64,000 bases of DNA from Balaenoptera acutorostrata (GCF_949987535.1 NW_026645841.1:740585-804584), one strand, 5' to 3'. Shown: positions 10,569 to 24,640, counted from the stretch's first letter. The notes: generated by a model from the sequence alone, not told the origin. Program-made: numbers and translations.

Positions 10569-12327
10569 ATGTTTCAGAACACACCGTACACTTCTCCAGA
10601 GTGGCTGTTGGCAATTTACATCCCACCCATCAGCGTAGCAAGGCTCCCATTTCTCCATGGCCAGTCCTGCATTTCTGGTTTGGACACTTTTTTCCGCATG
10701 GCCCTTTTGCCCGCTGGGAAGCGAGACTTCTTTGGAGCGCTGATTGGCCTTTCCAGGTTGCTTGGTTGGCCAAAAAGGGCGTATGCGTTTTTTCCTGAAT
10801 ATATTCAGGAAAAAACGCATACGCCCTTTTTGGCCAAGGGCATCATTGTCCACGTTTTGCCGCTTTTCATGTGCTTTCAAGGCGATTCGAATCTACCTCC
10901 TGAAATCTGTTTCCTGCAATTCTGCCTTGCTTTCAAAGCCTCTTCGTTGCCTTCCCTTAATATATTTGTGGACGAGAGGTATCATTTAAAACTCTGCAGG
11001 TTTGTGAATTGCAGTGCCCCTGAGCTCCATTTTTCAACTCGCTTTTTTGGGAGCTGGCCGCCAAAGCGCAGGATTGCTTCAGGCCCTCTTCTCGTTCTGG
11101 GGGGCAGGCTGAGCTTGTGCTTAATTCTTCTTCCTGATGGGAAAATAGAGTGACCTGTGCCTGTCCCAACACCTAGAGCTAGTCTCTCATTGGTTCCCCC
11201 TCTTCCCGTTCATCCTCAGGACAAATTGCAACCTGTACGGAACAGGAGGTTAAAGGTGCTGATTCTCCAAGGAGGGAGATGGCTAGTAAATCGGCTGGAA
11301 TGGCGAACCCGAGCAAAGGAGATGAGAAATGAGGTGCGTTTTAGAAACCTTTCCCGATCACACGGTGTACCATCTTCTGGGTTTCTCATGCCTGTTTTCG
11401 ACGTAGGAAGATGCCCTTGAACCTGGAGATTTGGGACCCATGGGATGGGTACCATGCAGTACTACTTGAAAGGGTCTGCGTTGGCTCACCGAACCTCACC
11501 GAAACTCTCAGCCCCAAGAGTGTCCACCCTTATGTCTCAATCAGCTGTGGGTCTAGATATGGTCAATCCAGGTTGCATCACAGCCCCTGAACGAATTTTG
11601 TAAGAATTTCTCTCTCTTTCACTGCCTTTGTTTCACGGGTTTTGAAAAGTAATTTATTTTTATAATGGGGTTTAGCTGCTTTTCACGGCTGTGTTTATGC
11701 CGCTTTACACCCCCTTGACTCACTTACAGAGAGATATCAATACATAGGTTTGAAGATTCTTACTAGTCAGATATATTCTTGTGCGGTGAATAGGGGGTGT
11801 TGAGCCCAGTTCACTGAAAAAGGAATAGGTCTTGTCTCTTACATATTGGGTTTATGGAACGGTATCTGAGCTAATTTGAAACCCTTGTTTTATGCATCAC
11901 CCCACCTCACCTTGCCCGTTCAGCAGCCATAGTTTGTTTCCTAAACTTGGGACTCTGTTCTGTTTTGCAATTCAGTTCAAGTGTAGCGGTTTTTACATTC
12001 CCTCTAGAAGTGATATCTTATGATAAGTGTCTTTTTCTGTGTGACTTATTTCACTTAGAATCGTCGTACCTAAATCCACTCATCGTGCTGCTACTAGCCT
12101 TATGACGTGGATTTCATGGCTGAGTGATATTCCATTGTACATGAGGACCCCAACTTCTTTATCCATTTTTCTCTTTCCTAGGATATTTAAGGTGTAATGA
12201 AGTGGGGGTTCTTGTCAACAGAGCAGCCCTAAACTTTGGGGTGCCTGTGTCTTGCTGATTTTTAGTTTTCCCAATTTATACGCCCATGAGTGGAAGTGCC
12301 CTATGCTCTCCAAGCTGTGTTTTTTAG
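10569..12327 (+). repeat. Satellite unit 7 (1759 bp)
   Basis: Palindrome 10766-10837 is perfect. It has G to A at 10663, and ctcgttctgg near 11092 shared with units 8 and 17. The tail has gagcccag near 11803 and atagtttgtttcc near 11930. Unit 16 has these tail variants too, and it precedes unit 17 just as unit 7 precedes unit 8. Confidence 0.97.
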
Positions 12328-14086
12328 ATGTTTCAGAACACACCGTACACTTCTCCAGAGTGGCTGTTGGCAATTTACATCCCACCCATCAGCGTAGCAA
12401 GGCTCCCATTTCTCCATGGCCGGTCCTGCATTTCTGGTTTGGACACTTTTTTCCGCATGGCCCTTTTGCCCGCTGGGAAGCGAGACTTCTTTGGAGCGCT
12501 GATTGGCCTTTCCAGGTTGCTTGGTTGGCCAAAAAGGGCGTATGCGTTTTTTCCTGAATATATTCAGGAAAAAACGCATACGCCCTTTTTGGCCAAGGGC
12601 ATCATTGTCCACGTTTTGCCGCTTTTCATGTGCTTTCAAGGCGATTCGAATCTACCTCCTGAAATCTGTTTCCTGCAATTCTGCCTTGCTTTCAAAGCCT
12701 CTTCGTTGCCTTCCCTTAATATATTTGTGGACGAGAGGTATCATTTAAAACTCTGCAGGTTTGTGAATTGCAGTGCCCCTGAGCTCCATTTTTCAACTCG
12801 CTTTTTTGGGAGCTGGCCGCAAAAGCGCAGGATTGCTTCAGGCCCTCTTCTCGTTCTGGGGGGCAGGCTGAGCTTGTGCTTAATTCTTCTTCCTGATGGG
12901 AAAATAGAGTGACCTGTGCCTGTCCCAACATCTAGAGCTAGTCTCTCATTGGTTCCCCCTCTTCCCGTTCATCCTCAGGACAAATTGCAACCTGTACGGA
13001 ACAGGAGGTTAAAGGTGCTGATTCTCCAAGGAGGGAGATGGCTAGCAAATCGGCTGGAATGGCGAACCCGAGCAAAGGAGATGAGAAATGAGGTGCGTTT
13101 TAGAAACCTTTCCCGATCACACGGTGTACCATCTTCTGGGTTTCTCATGCCTGTTTTCGACGTAGGAAGATGCCCTTGAACCTGGAGATATGGGACCCAT
13201 GGGATGGGAACCATGCAGTATTACTTGAAAGGGTCTGCGTTGGCTCACCCAACCTCACCGAACCTCTCAGCCCCAAGAGTGTCCACCCTTATGTCTCAAT
13301 CAGCTGTGGGTCTAGATATGGTCAATCCAGGTTGCATCACAGCCCCTGAACGAATTTTGTAAGAATTTCTCTCTCTTTCACTGTCTTTGTTTCACGGGTT
13401 TTGAAAAGTAATTTATTTTTATAATGGGGTTTAGCTGCTTTTCACGGCTGTGTTTATGCCGCTTTACACCCCCTTGACTCACTTACAGAGAGATATCAAT
13501 ACATAGGTTTGAAGATTCTTACTAGTCAGATATATTCTTGTGCGGTGAATAGGGGGTGTTGAGTCCAGTTCACTGAAAAAGGAATAGATCTTGTCTCTTA
13601 CATATTGGGTTTATGGAACGGTATCTGAGCTAATTTGAAACCCTTGTTTTATGCATCACCCCACCTCACCTTTCCCGTTCAGCAGCCATAGTGTGTTTTC
13701 TGAACGTGTGACTCTGTTCTGTTTTGTAATTCAGTTCAAGTGTAGCGGTTTTTACATTCCCTCTCTAAGTGATATCTTATGATAAGTGTCTTTTTCTGTG
13801 TGACTTATTTCACTTAGAATCGTCGTACCTAAATCCACTCATCGTGCTGCTACTAGCCTTATGACGTGGATTTCATGGCTGAGTGATATTCCATTGTACA
13901 TGAGGACATCAACTTCTTTATCCATTTTTCACTTTCCTAGGATATTTAAGGTGTAATGAAGTGGGGGTTCTTGTCAACAGAGCAGCCCTAAACTTTGGGG
14001 TGCCTGTGTCTTGCTGATTTTTAGTTTTCCCAATTTATACGCCCATGAGTGGAAGTGCCCTATGCTCTCCAAGCTGTGTTTTTTAG
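12328..14086 (+). repeat. Satellite unit 8 (1759 bp)
   Basis: Palindrome 12525-12596 is perfect. It shares aacatctag near 12928, ctcgttctgg near 12852 and gggaacc near 13206 with unit 17, exactly nine units (15,831 bp) to the right. The tail variant gaggacatcaac near 13903 recurs after unit 18. Confidence 0.97.
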
Positions 14087-15845
14087 ATGTTTCAGAACAC
14101 ACCGTACACTTCTCCAGAGTGGCTGTTGGCAATTTACATCCCACCCATCAGCGTAGCAAGGCTCCCATTTCTCCATGGCCGGTCCTGCATTTCTGGTTTG
14201 GACACTTTTTTCCGCATGGCCCTTTTGCCCGCTGGGAAGCGAGACTTCTTTGGAGCGCTGATTGGCCTTTCCAGGTTGCTTGGTTGGCCAAAAAGGGCGT
14301 ATGCATTTTTTCCTGAATATATTCAGGAAAAAACGCATACGCCCTTTTTGGCCAAGGGCATCATTGTCCACGTTTTGCCGCTTTTCATGTGCTTTCAAGG
14401 CGATTCGAATCTACCTCCTGAAATCTGTTTCCTGCAATTCTGCCTTGCTTTCAAAGCCTCTTCGTTGCCTTCCCTTAATATATTTGTGGACGAGAGGTAT
14501 CATTTAAAACTCTGCAGGTTTGTGAATTGCAGTGCCCCTGAGCTCCATTTTTCAACTCGCTTTTTTGGGAGCTGGCCGCAAAAGCGCAGGATTGCTTCAG
14601 GCCCTCTTCTGGTTCTGGGGGGCAGGCTGAGCTTGTGCTTAATTCTTCTTCCTGATGGGAAAATAGAGTGACCTGTGCCTGTCCCAACACCTAGAGCTAG
14701 TCTCTCATTGGTTACCCCTCTTCCCGTTCATCCTCAGGATAAATTGCAACCTGTACGGAACAGGAGGTTAAAGGTGCTGATTCTCCAAGGAGGGAGATGG
14801 CTAGTAAATCGGCTGGAATGGTGAACCCGAGCAAAGGAGATGAGAAATGAGGTGCGTTTTAGAAACCTTTCCCGATCACACGGTGTACCATCTTCTGGGT
14901 TTCTCATGCCTGTTTTTGACGTAGGAAGATCCCCTTGAACCTGGAGATTTGGGACCCATGGGATGGGTACCATGCAGTATTACTTGAAAGGGTCTGCGTT
15001 GGCTCACCCAACCTCACCGAACCTCTCAGCCCCAAGAGTGTCCACCCTTATGTCTCAATCAGCTGTGGGTCTAGATATGGTCAATCCAGGTTGCATCACA
15101 GCCCCTGAACGAATTTTGTAAGAATTTCTCTTTCTTTCACTGTCTTTGTTTCACGGGTTTTGAAAAGTAATTTATTTTTATAATGGGGTTTAGCTGCTTT
15201 TCACGGCTGTGTTTATGCCGCTTTACACCCCCTTGACTCACTTACGGAGAGATATCAATACATAGGTTTGAAGATTCTTACTAGTCAGATATATTCTTGT
15301 GCGGTGAATAGGGGGTGTTGAGTCCAGTTCACTGAAAAAGGAATAGGTCTTGTCTCTTACATATTGGGTTTATGGAACGGTATCGGAGCTAATTTGAAAC
15401 CCTTGTTTTATGCATCACCCCACCTCACCTTTCCCGTTCAGCAGCCATAGTGTGTTTCCTAAACGTGTGACTCTGTTCTGTTTTGTAATTCAGTTCAAGT
15501 GTAGCGGTTTTTACATTCCCTCTCTAAGTGATATCTTATGATAAGTGTCTTTTTCTGTGTGACTTATTTCACTTAGAATCGTCGTACCTAATTCCACTCA
15601 TCGTGCTGCTACTAGCCTTATGACGTTGATTTCATGGCTGAGTGATATTCCATTGTACATGAGGACCACAACTTCTTTATCCATTTTTCTCTTTCCTAGG
15701 ATATTTAAGGTGTAATGAAGTGGGGGTTCTTGTCAACAGAGCAGCCCTAAACTTTGGGGTGCCTGTGTCTTGCTGATTTTTAGTTTTCCCAATTTATAAG
15801 CCCATGAGTGGAAGTGCCCTATGCTCTCCAAGCTGTGTTTTTTAG
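14087..15845 (+). repeat. Satellite unit 9 (1759 bp)
   Basis: Palindrome 14284-14355 has one break, G to A at 14305. It carries a string of rare variants: ggttacccc near 14710, ggtgaaccc near 14820, gatcccc near 14928, ctctttctttc near 15128, cttacggag near 15241, cctaattcc near 15588 and tttataagccc near 15794. All recur in unit 31, 38.7 kb away. Confidence 0.97.
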
Positions 15846-17604
15846 ATGTTTCAGAACACACCGTACACTTCTCCAGAGTGGCTGTTGGCAATTTACATCC
15901 CACCCATCAGCGTAGCAAGGCTCCCATTTCTCCATGGCCGGTCCTGCATTTCTGGTTTGGACACTTTTTTCCGCATGGCCCTTTTGCCCGCTGGGAAGCG
16001 AGACTTCTTTGGAGCGCTGATTGGTCTTTCCAGGTTGCTTGGTTGGCCAAAAAGGGCGTATGCGTTTTTTCCTGAATATATTCAGGAAAAAACGCATACG
16101 CCCTTTTTGGCCAAGGGCATCATTGTCCACGTTTTGCCGCTTTTCATGTGCTTTCAAGGCGATTCGAATCTACCTCCTGAAATCTGTTTCCTGCAATTCT
16201 GCCTTGCTTTCAAAGCCTCTTCGTTGCCTTCCCTTAATATATTTGTGGACGAGAGGTATCATTTAAAACTCTGCAGGTTTGTGAATTGCAGTGCCCCTGA
16301 GCTCCATTTTTCAACTCGCTTTTTTGGGAGCTGGCCGCAAAAGCGCAGGATTGCTTCAGGCCCTCTTCTGGTTCTGGGGGGAGGGCTGAGCTTGTGCTTA
16401 ATTCTTCTTTCTGATGGGAAAAAAGAGTGACCTGTGCCTGTCCCAACACCTAGAGCTAGTCTCTCATTGGTTGCCCCTCTTCCCGTTCATCCTCAGGACA
16501 AATTGCAACCTGTACGGAACAGGAGGTTAAAGGTGCTGATTCTCCAAGGAGGGAGATGGCTAGTAAATCGGCTGGAATGGCGAACCCGAGCAAAGGAGAT
16601 GAGAAATGAGGTGCGTTTTAGAAACCTTTCCCGATCACACGGTGTACCATCTTCTGGGTTTCTCATGCCTGTTTTCGACGTAGGAAGATGCCCTTGAACC
16701 TGGAGATTTGGGACCCATGGGATGGGTACCATGCAGTACTACTTGAAAGGGTCTGCGTTGGCTCACCCAACCTCACCGAACCTCTCAGCCCCAAGAGTGT
16801 CCACCCTTATGTCTCAATCAGCTGTGGGTCTAGATATGGTCAATCCAGGTTGCATCACAGCCCCTGAACGAATTTTGTAAGAATTTCTCTCTCTTTCACT
16901 GTCTTTGTTTCACGGGTTTTGAAAAGTAATTTATTTTTATAATGGGGTTTAGCTGCTTTTCACGGCTGTGTTTATGCCGCTTTACACCCCCTTGACTCAC
17001 TTACAGAGAGATATCAATACATAGGTTTGAAGATTCTTACTAGTCAGATATATTCTTGTGCGGTGAATAGGGGGTGTTGAGTCCAGTTCACTGAAAAAGG
17101 AATAGGTCTTGTCTCTTACATATTGGGTTTATGGAACGGTATCGGAGCTAATTTGAAACCCTTGTTTTATGCATCACCCCACCTCACCTTTCCCGTTCAG
17201 CAGCCATAGTGTGTTTTCTAAACGTGTGACTCTGTTCTGTTTTGTAATTCAGTTCAAGTGTAGCGGTTTTTACATTCCCTCTCTAAGTGATATCTTATGA
17301 TAAGTGTCTTTTTCTGTGTGACTTATTTCACTTAGAATCGTCGTACCTAAATCCACTCATCGTGCTGCTACTAGCCTTATGACGTGGATTTCATGGCTGA
17401 GTGATATTCCATTGTACATGAGGACCCCAACTTCTTTATCCATTTTTCGCTTTCCTAGGATATTTAAGGTGTAATGAAGTGGGGGTTCTTGTCAACAGAG
17501 CAGCCCTAAACTTTGGGGTGCCTGTGTCTTGCTGATTTTTAGTTTTCCCAATTTATACGCCCATGAGTGGAAGTGCCCTATGCTCTCCAAGCTGTGTTTT
17601 TTAG
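15846..17604 (+). repeat. Satellite unit 10 (1759 bp)
   Basis: Palindrome 16043-16114 is perfect. It has ttggtctttcc (T at 16025), gagggctg at 16381, cttctttctg near 16405 and ggttgcccc near 16470. This set also defines unit 32 and, in part, units 24 and 35. The change gaaaaaagagtg near 16418 is private. Its tail reverts to the common type. Confidence 0.97.
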
Positions 17605-19363
17605 ATGTTTCAGAACACACCGTACACTTCTCCAGAGTGGCTGTTGGCAATTTACATCCCACCCATCAGCGTAGCAAGGCTCCCATTTCTCCATGGCCGG
17701 TCCTGCATTTCTGGTTTGGACACTTTTTTCCGCATGGCCCTTTTGCCCGCTGGGAAGCGAGACTTCTTTGGAGCGCTGATTGGCCTTTCCAGGTTGCTTG
17801 GTTGGCCAAAAAGGGCGTATGCGTTTTTTCCTGAATATATTCAGGAAAAAACGCATACGCCCTTTTTGGCCAAGGGCATCATTGTCCACGTTTTGCCGCT
17901 TTTCATGTGCTTTCAAGGCGATTCGAATCTACCTCCTGAAATCTGTTTCCTGCAATTCTGCCTTGCTTTCAAAGCCTCTTCGTTGCCTTCCCTTAATATA
18001 TTTGTGGACGAGAGGTATCATTTAAAACTCTGCAGGTTTGTGAATTGCAGTGCCCCTGAGCTCCATTTTTCAACTCGCTTTTTTGGGAGCTGGCTGCCAA
18101 AGCGCAGGATTGCTTCAGGCCCTCTTCTGGTTCTGGGGGGCAGGCTGAGCTTGTGCTTAATTCTTCTTCCTGATGGGAAAATAGAGTGACCTGTGCCTGT
18201 CCCAACACCTAGAGCTAGTCTCTCATTGGTTCCCCCTCTTCCCGTTCATCCTCAGGACAAATTGCAACCTGTACGGAACAGGAGGTTAAAGGTGCTGATT
18301 CTCCAAGGAGGGAGATGGCTAGTAAATCGGCTGGAATGGCGAACCCGAGCAAAGGAGATGAGAAATGAGGTGCGTTTTAGAAACCTTTCCCGATCACACG
18401 GTGTACCATCTTCTGGGTTTCTCATGCCTGTTTTCGACGTAGGAAGATGCCCTTGAACCTGGAGATTTGGGACCCATGGGATGGGTACCATGCAGTATTA
18501 CTTGAAAGGGTCTGCGTTGGCTCACCCAACCTCACCGAACCTCTCAGCCCCAAGAGTGTCCACCCTTATGTCTCAATCAGCTGTGGGTCTAGATATGGTC
18601 AATCCAGGTTGCATCACAGCCCCTGAACGAATTTTGTAAGAATTTCTCTCTCTTTCACTGTCTTTGTTTCACGGGTTTTGAAAAGTAATTTATTTTTATA
18701 ATGGGGTTTAGCTGCTTTTCACGGCTGTGTTTATGCCGCTTTACACCCCCTTGACTCACTTACAGAGAGATATCAATACATAGGTTTGAAGATTCTTACT
18801 AGTCAGATATATTCTTGTGCGGTGAATAGGGGGTGTTGAGTCCAGTTCACTGAAAAAGGAATAGGTCTTTTCTCTTACATATTGGGATTATGGAACGGTA
18901 TCGGAGCTAATTTGAAACCCTTGTTTTATGCATCACCCCACCTCACCTTTCTCGTTCAGTAGCCATAGTGTGTTTTCTAAACGTGTGACTCTGTTCTGTT
19001 TTGTAATTCAGTTCAAGTGTAGCGGTTTTTACATTCCCTCTCTAAGTGATATCTTATGATAAGTGTCTTTTTCTGTGTGACTTATTTCACTTAGAATCGT
19101 CGTACCTAAATCCACTCATCGTGCTGCTACTAGCCTTATGACGTGGATTTCATGGCTGAGTGATATTCCATTGTACATGAGGACCCCAACTTCTTTATCC
19201 ATTTTTCGATTTCCTAGGATATTTAAGGTGTAATGAAGTGGGGGTTCTTGTCAACAGAGCAGCCCTAAACTTTGGGGTGCCTGTGTCTTGCTGATTTTTA
19301 GTTTTCCCAATTTATACGCCCATGAGTGGAAGTGCCCTATGCTCTCCAAGCTGTGTTTTTTAG
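17605..19363 (+). repeat. Satellite unit 11 (1759 bp)
   Basis: Palindrome 17802-17873 is perfect. Private changes include ctggctgcc near 18090, gggattatgg near 18895 and ctcgttcagtagcc near 18951. It has gtcttttctc near 18865, as in unit 2. Confidence 0.97.
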
Positions 19364-21122
19364 ATGTTTCAGAACACACCGTACACTTCTCCAGAGTGGC
19401 TGTTGGCAATTTACATCCCACCCATCAGCGTAGCAAGGCTCCCATTTCTCCATGGCCGGTCCTGCATTTCTGGTTTGGACACTTTTTTCCGCATGGCCCT
19501 TTTGCCCGCTGGGAAGCGAGACTTCTTTGGAGCACTGATTGGCCTTTCCAGGTTGCTTGGTTGGCCAAAAAGGGCATATGCGTTTTTTCCTGAATATATT
19601 CAGGAAAAAACGCATACGCCCTTTTTGGCCAAGGGCATCATTGTCCACGTTTTGCCGCTTTTCATGTGCTTTCAAGGCGATTCGAATCTACCTCCTGAAA
19701 TCTGTTTCCTGCAATTCTGCCTTGCTTTCAAAGCCTCTTCGTTGCCTTCCCTTAATATATTTGTGGACGAGAGGTATCATTTAAAACTCTGCAGGTTTGT
19801 GAATTGCAGTGCCCCTGAGCTCCATTTTTCAACTCGCTTTTTTGGGAGCTGGCCGCCAAAGCGCAGGATTGCTTCAGGCCCTCTTCTGGTTCTGGGGGGC
19901 AGGCTGAGCTTGTGCTTAATTCTTCTTCCTGATGGGAAAATAGAGTGACCTGTGCCTGTCCCAACACCTAGAGCTAGTCTCTCATTGGTTCCCCCTCTTC
20001 CCGTTCATCCTCAGGACAAATTGCAACCTGTACAGAACAGGAGGTTAAAGGTGCTGATTCTCCAAGGAGGGAGATGGCTAGTAAATCGGCTGGAATGGCG
20101 AACCCGAGCAAAGGAGATGAGAAATGAGGTGCGTTTTAGAAACCTTTCCCGATCACACGGTGTACCATCTTCTGGGTTTCTCATGCCTGTTTTCGACGTA
20201 GGAAGATGCCCTTGAACCTGGAGATTTGGGACCCATGGGATGGGTACCATGCAGTATTACTTGAAAGGGTCTGCGTTGGCTCACCCAACCTCACCGAACC
20301 TCTCAGCCCCAAGAGTGTCCACCCTTATGTCTCAATCAGCTGTGGGTCTAGATATGGTCAATCCAGGTTGCATCACAGCCCCTGAACGAATTTTGTAAGA
20401 ATTTCTCTCTCTTTCACTGCCTTTGTTTCACGGGTTTTGAAAAGTAATTTATTTTTATAATGGGGTTTAGCTGCTTTTCACGGCTGTGTTTATGCCGCTT
20501 TACACCCCCTTGACTCACTTACAGAGAGATATCAATACATAGGTTTGAAGATTCTTACTAGTCAGATATATTCTTGTGCGGTGAATAGGGGGTGTTGAGT
20601 CCAGTTCACTGAAAAAGGAATAGGTCTTGTCTCTTACATATTGGGTTTATGGAACGGTATCGGAGCTAATTTGAAACCCTTGTTTTATGCATCACCCCAC
20701 CTCACCTTTCCCGTTCAGCAGCCATAGTGTGTTTTCTAAACGTGTGACTCTGTTCTGTTTTGTAATTCAGTTCATGTGTAGCGGTTTTTACATTCCCTCT
20801 CTAAGTGATATCTTATGATAAGTGTCTTTTTCTGTGTGACTTATTTCACTTAGAATCGTCGTACCTAAATCCACTCATCGTGCTGCTACTAGCCTTATGA
20901 CGTGGATTTCATGGCTGAGTGATATTCCATTGTACATGAGGACCACAACTTCTTTATCCATTTTTCGATTTCCTAGGATATTTAAGGTGTAATGAAGTGG
21001 GGGTTCTTGTCAACAGAGCAGCCCTAAACTTTGGGGTGCCTGTGTCTTGCTGATTTTTAGTTTTCCCAATTTATACGCCCATGAGTGGAAGTGCCCTATG
21101 CTCTCCAAGCTGTGTTTTTTAG
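19364..21122 (+). repeat. Satellite unit 12 (1759 bp)
   Basis: Palindrome 19561-19632 has one break, G to A at 19576 in the left arm, at a CpG. Other apparently private changes are ggagcactg near 19530, tgtacagaac near 20029 and ttcatgtgtag near 20771. Confidence 0.97.
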
Positions 21123-22881
21123 ATGTTTCAGAACACACCGTACACTTCTCCAGAGTGGCTGTTGGCAATTTACATCCCACCCATCAGCGTAGCAAGGCTC
21201 CCATTTCTCCATGGCCGGTCCTGCATTTCTGGTTTGGACACTTTTTTCCACATGGCCCTTTTGCCCGCTGGGAAGCGAGACTTCTTTGGAGCGCTGATTG
21301 GCCTTTCCAGGTTGCTTGGTTGGCCAAAAAGGGCGTATGCGTTTTTTCCTGAATATATTCAGGAAAAAACGCATACGCCCTTTTTGGCCAAGGGCATCAT
21401 TGTCCACGTTTTGCCGCTTTTCATGTGCTTTCAAGGCGATTCGAATCTACCTCCTGAAATCTGTTTCCTGCAATTCTGCCTTGCTTTCAAAGCCTCTTCG
21501 TTTCCTTCCCTTAATATATTTGTGGACGAGAGGTATCATTTAAAACTCTGCAGGTTTGTGAATTGCAGTGCCCCTGAGCTCCATTTTTCAACTCGCTTTT
21601 TTGGGAGCTGGCCGCAAAAGCGCAGGATTGCTTCAGGCCCTCTTCTGGTTCTGGGGGGCAGGCTGAGCTTGTGCTTAATTCTTCTTCCTGATGGGAAAAT
21701 AGAGTGACCTGTGCCTGTCCCAACACCTAGAGCTAGTCTCTCATTGGTTCCCCCTCTTCCCGTTCATCCTCAGGACAAATTGCAACCTGTACGGAACAGG
21801 AGGTTAAAGGTGCTGATTCTCCAAGGAGGGAGATGGCTAGTAAATCGGCTGGAATGGCGAACCCGAGCAAAGGAGATGAGAAATGAGGTGCGTTTTAGAA
21901 ACCTTTCCCGATCACACGGTGTACCATCTTCTGGGTTTCTCATGCCTGTTTTCGACGTAGGAAGATGCCCTTGAACCTGGAGATTTGGGACCCATGGGAT
22001 GGGTACCATGCAGTACTACTTGAAAGGGTCTACGTTGGCTCACCCAACCTCACCGAACCTCTCAGCCCCAAGAGTGTCCACCCTTATGTCTCAATCAGCT
22101 GTGGGTCTAGATATGGTCAATCCAGGTTGCATCACAGCCCCTGAACGAATTTTGTAAGAATTTCTCTCTCTTTCACTGTCTTTGTTTCACGGGTTTTGAA
22201 AAGTAATTTATTTTTATAATGGGGTTTAGCTGCTTTTCACGGCTGTGTTTATGCCGCTTTACACCCCCTTGACTCACTTACAGAGAGATATCAATACATA
22301 GGTTTGAAGATTCTTACTAGTCAGATATATTCTTGTGCGGTGAATAGGGGGTGTTGAGTCCAGTTCACTGAAAAAGGAATAGGTCTTGTCTCTTACATAT
22401 TGGGTTTATGGAACGGTATCTGAGCTAATTTGAAACCCTTGTTTTATGCATCACCCCACCTCACCTTGCCCGTTCAGCAGCCATAGTGTGTTTCCTAAAC
22501 GTGTGACTCTGTTCTGTTTTGTAATTCAGTTCAAGTGTAGCGGTTTTTACATTCCCTCTCGAAGTGATATCTTATGATAAGTGTCTTTTTCTGTGTGACT
22601 TATTTCACTTAGAATCGTCGTACCTAAATCCACTCATCGTGCTGCTACTAGCCTTATGACGTGGATTTCATGGCTGAGTGATATTCCATTGTACATGAGG
22701 ACCAAAATTTCTTTATCCATTTTTCGCTTTCCTAGGATATTTAAGGTGTAATGAAGTGGGGGTTCTTGTCAACAGAGCAGCCCTAAACTTTGGGGTGCCT
22801 GTGTCTTGCTGATTTTTAGTTTTCCCAATTTATACGCCCATGAGTGGAAGTGCCCTATGCTCTCCAAGCTGTGTTTTTTAG
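21123..22881 (+). repeat. Satellite unit 13 (1759 bp)
   Basis: Palindrome 21320-21391 is perfect. It has tttccacatgg near 21246, cttcgtttcc near 21497 and tctacgttgg near 22029. The tail resembles unit 5 (gtatctgagc, cttgcccg, ctctcgaag) but ends with accaaaatttc near 22702, shared with units 14 and 15. Confidence 0.97.
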
Positions 22882-24640
22882 ATGTTTCAGAACACACCGT
22901 ACACTTCTCCAGAGTGGCTGTTGGCAATTTACATCCCACCCATCAGCGTAGCAAGGCTCCCATTTCTCCATGGCCGGTCCTGCATTTCTGGTTTGGACAC
23001 TTTTTTCCGCATGGCCCTTTTGCCCGCTGGGAAGCGAGACTTCTTTGGAGCGCTGATTGGCCTTTCCAGGTTGCTTGGTTGGCCAAAAAGGGCGTATGCG
23101 TTTTTTCCTGAATATATTCAGGAAAAAACGCATACGCCCTTTTTGGCCAAGGGCATCATTGTCCACGTTTTGCCGCTTTTCATGTGCTTTCAAGGCGATT
23201 CGAATCTACCTCCTGAAATCTGTTTCCTGCAATTCTGCCTTGCTTTCAAAGCCTCTTCGTTGCCTTCCCTTAATATATTTGTGGACGAGAGGTATCATTT
23301 AAAACTCTGCAGGTTTGTGAATTGCAGTGCCCCTGAGCTCCATTTTTCAACTCGCTTTTTTGGGAGCTGGCCGCCAAAGCGCAGGATTGCTTCAGGCCCT
23401 CTTCTGGTTCTGGGGGGCAGGCTGAGCTTGTGCTTAATTCTTCTTCCTGATGGGAAAATAGAGTGACCTGTGCCTGTCCCAACACCTAGAGCTAGTCTCT
23501 CATTGGTTCCCCCTCTTCCCGTTCATCCTCAGGACAAATTGCAACCTGTACGGAACAGGAGGTTAAAGGTGCTGATTCTCCAAGGAGGGAGATGGCTAGT
23601 AAATCGGCTGGAATGGCGAACCCGAGCAAAGGAGATGAGAAATGAGGTGCGTTTTAGAAACCTTTCCCGATCACACGGTGTACTATCTTCTGGGTTTCTC
23701 ATGCCTGTTTTCGACGTAGGAAGATGCCCTTGAACCTGGAGATTTGGGACCCATGGGATGGGTACCATGCAGTACTACTTGAAAGGGTCTGCGTTGGCTC
23801 ACCCAACCTCACCGAACCTCTCAGCCCCAAGAGTGTCCACCCTTATGTCTCAATCAGCTGTGGGTCTAGATATGGTCAATCCAGGTTGCATCACAGCCCC
23901 TGAACGAATTTTGTAAGAATTTCTCTCTCTTTCACTGTCTTTGTTTCACGGGTTTTGAAAAGTAATTTATTTTTATAATGGGGTTTAGCTGCTTTTCACG
24001 GCTGTGTTTATGCCGCTTTACACCCCCTTGACTCACTTACAGAGAGATATCAATACATAGGTTTGAAGATTCTTACTAGTCAGATATATTCTTGTGCGGT
24101 GAATAGGGGGTGTTGAGTCCAGTTCACTGAAAAAGGAATAGGTCTTGTCTCTTACATATTGGGTTTATGGAACGGTATCGGAGCTAATTTGAAACCCTTG
24201 TTTTATGCATCACCCCACCTCACCTTTCCCGTTCAGCAGCCATAGTGTGTTTTCTAAACGTGTGACTCTGTTCTGTTTTGTAATTCAGTTCAAGTGTAGC
24301 GGTTTTTACATTCCCTCTCTAAGTGATATCTTATGATAAGTGTCTTTTTCTGTGTGACTTATTTCACTTAGAATCGTCGTACTTAAATCCACTCATCGTG
24401 CTGCTACTAGCCTTATGACGTGGATTTCATGGCTGAGTGATATTCCATTGTACATGAGGACCAAAATTTCTTTATCCATTTTTCGCTTTCCTAGGATATT
24501 TAAGGTGTAATGAAGTGGGGGTTCTTGTCAACAGAGCAGCCCTAAACTTTGGGGTGCCTGTGTCTTGCTGATTTTTAGTTTTCCCAATTTATACGCCCAT
24601 GAGTGGAAGTGCCCTATGCTCTCCAAGCTGTGTTTTTTAG
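22882..24640 (+). repeat. Satellite unit 14 (1759 bp)
   Basis: Palindrome 23079-23150 is perfect. Private change gtgtactatc near 23680. The tail has cgtacttaaat near 24379 and accaaaatttc near 24461, both shared with unit 15. Confidence 0.97.
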
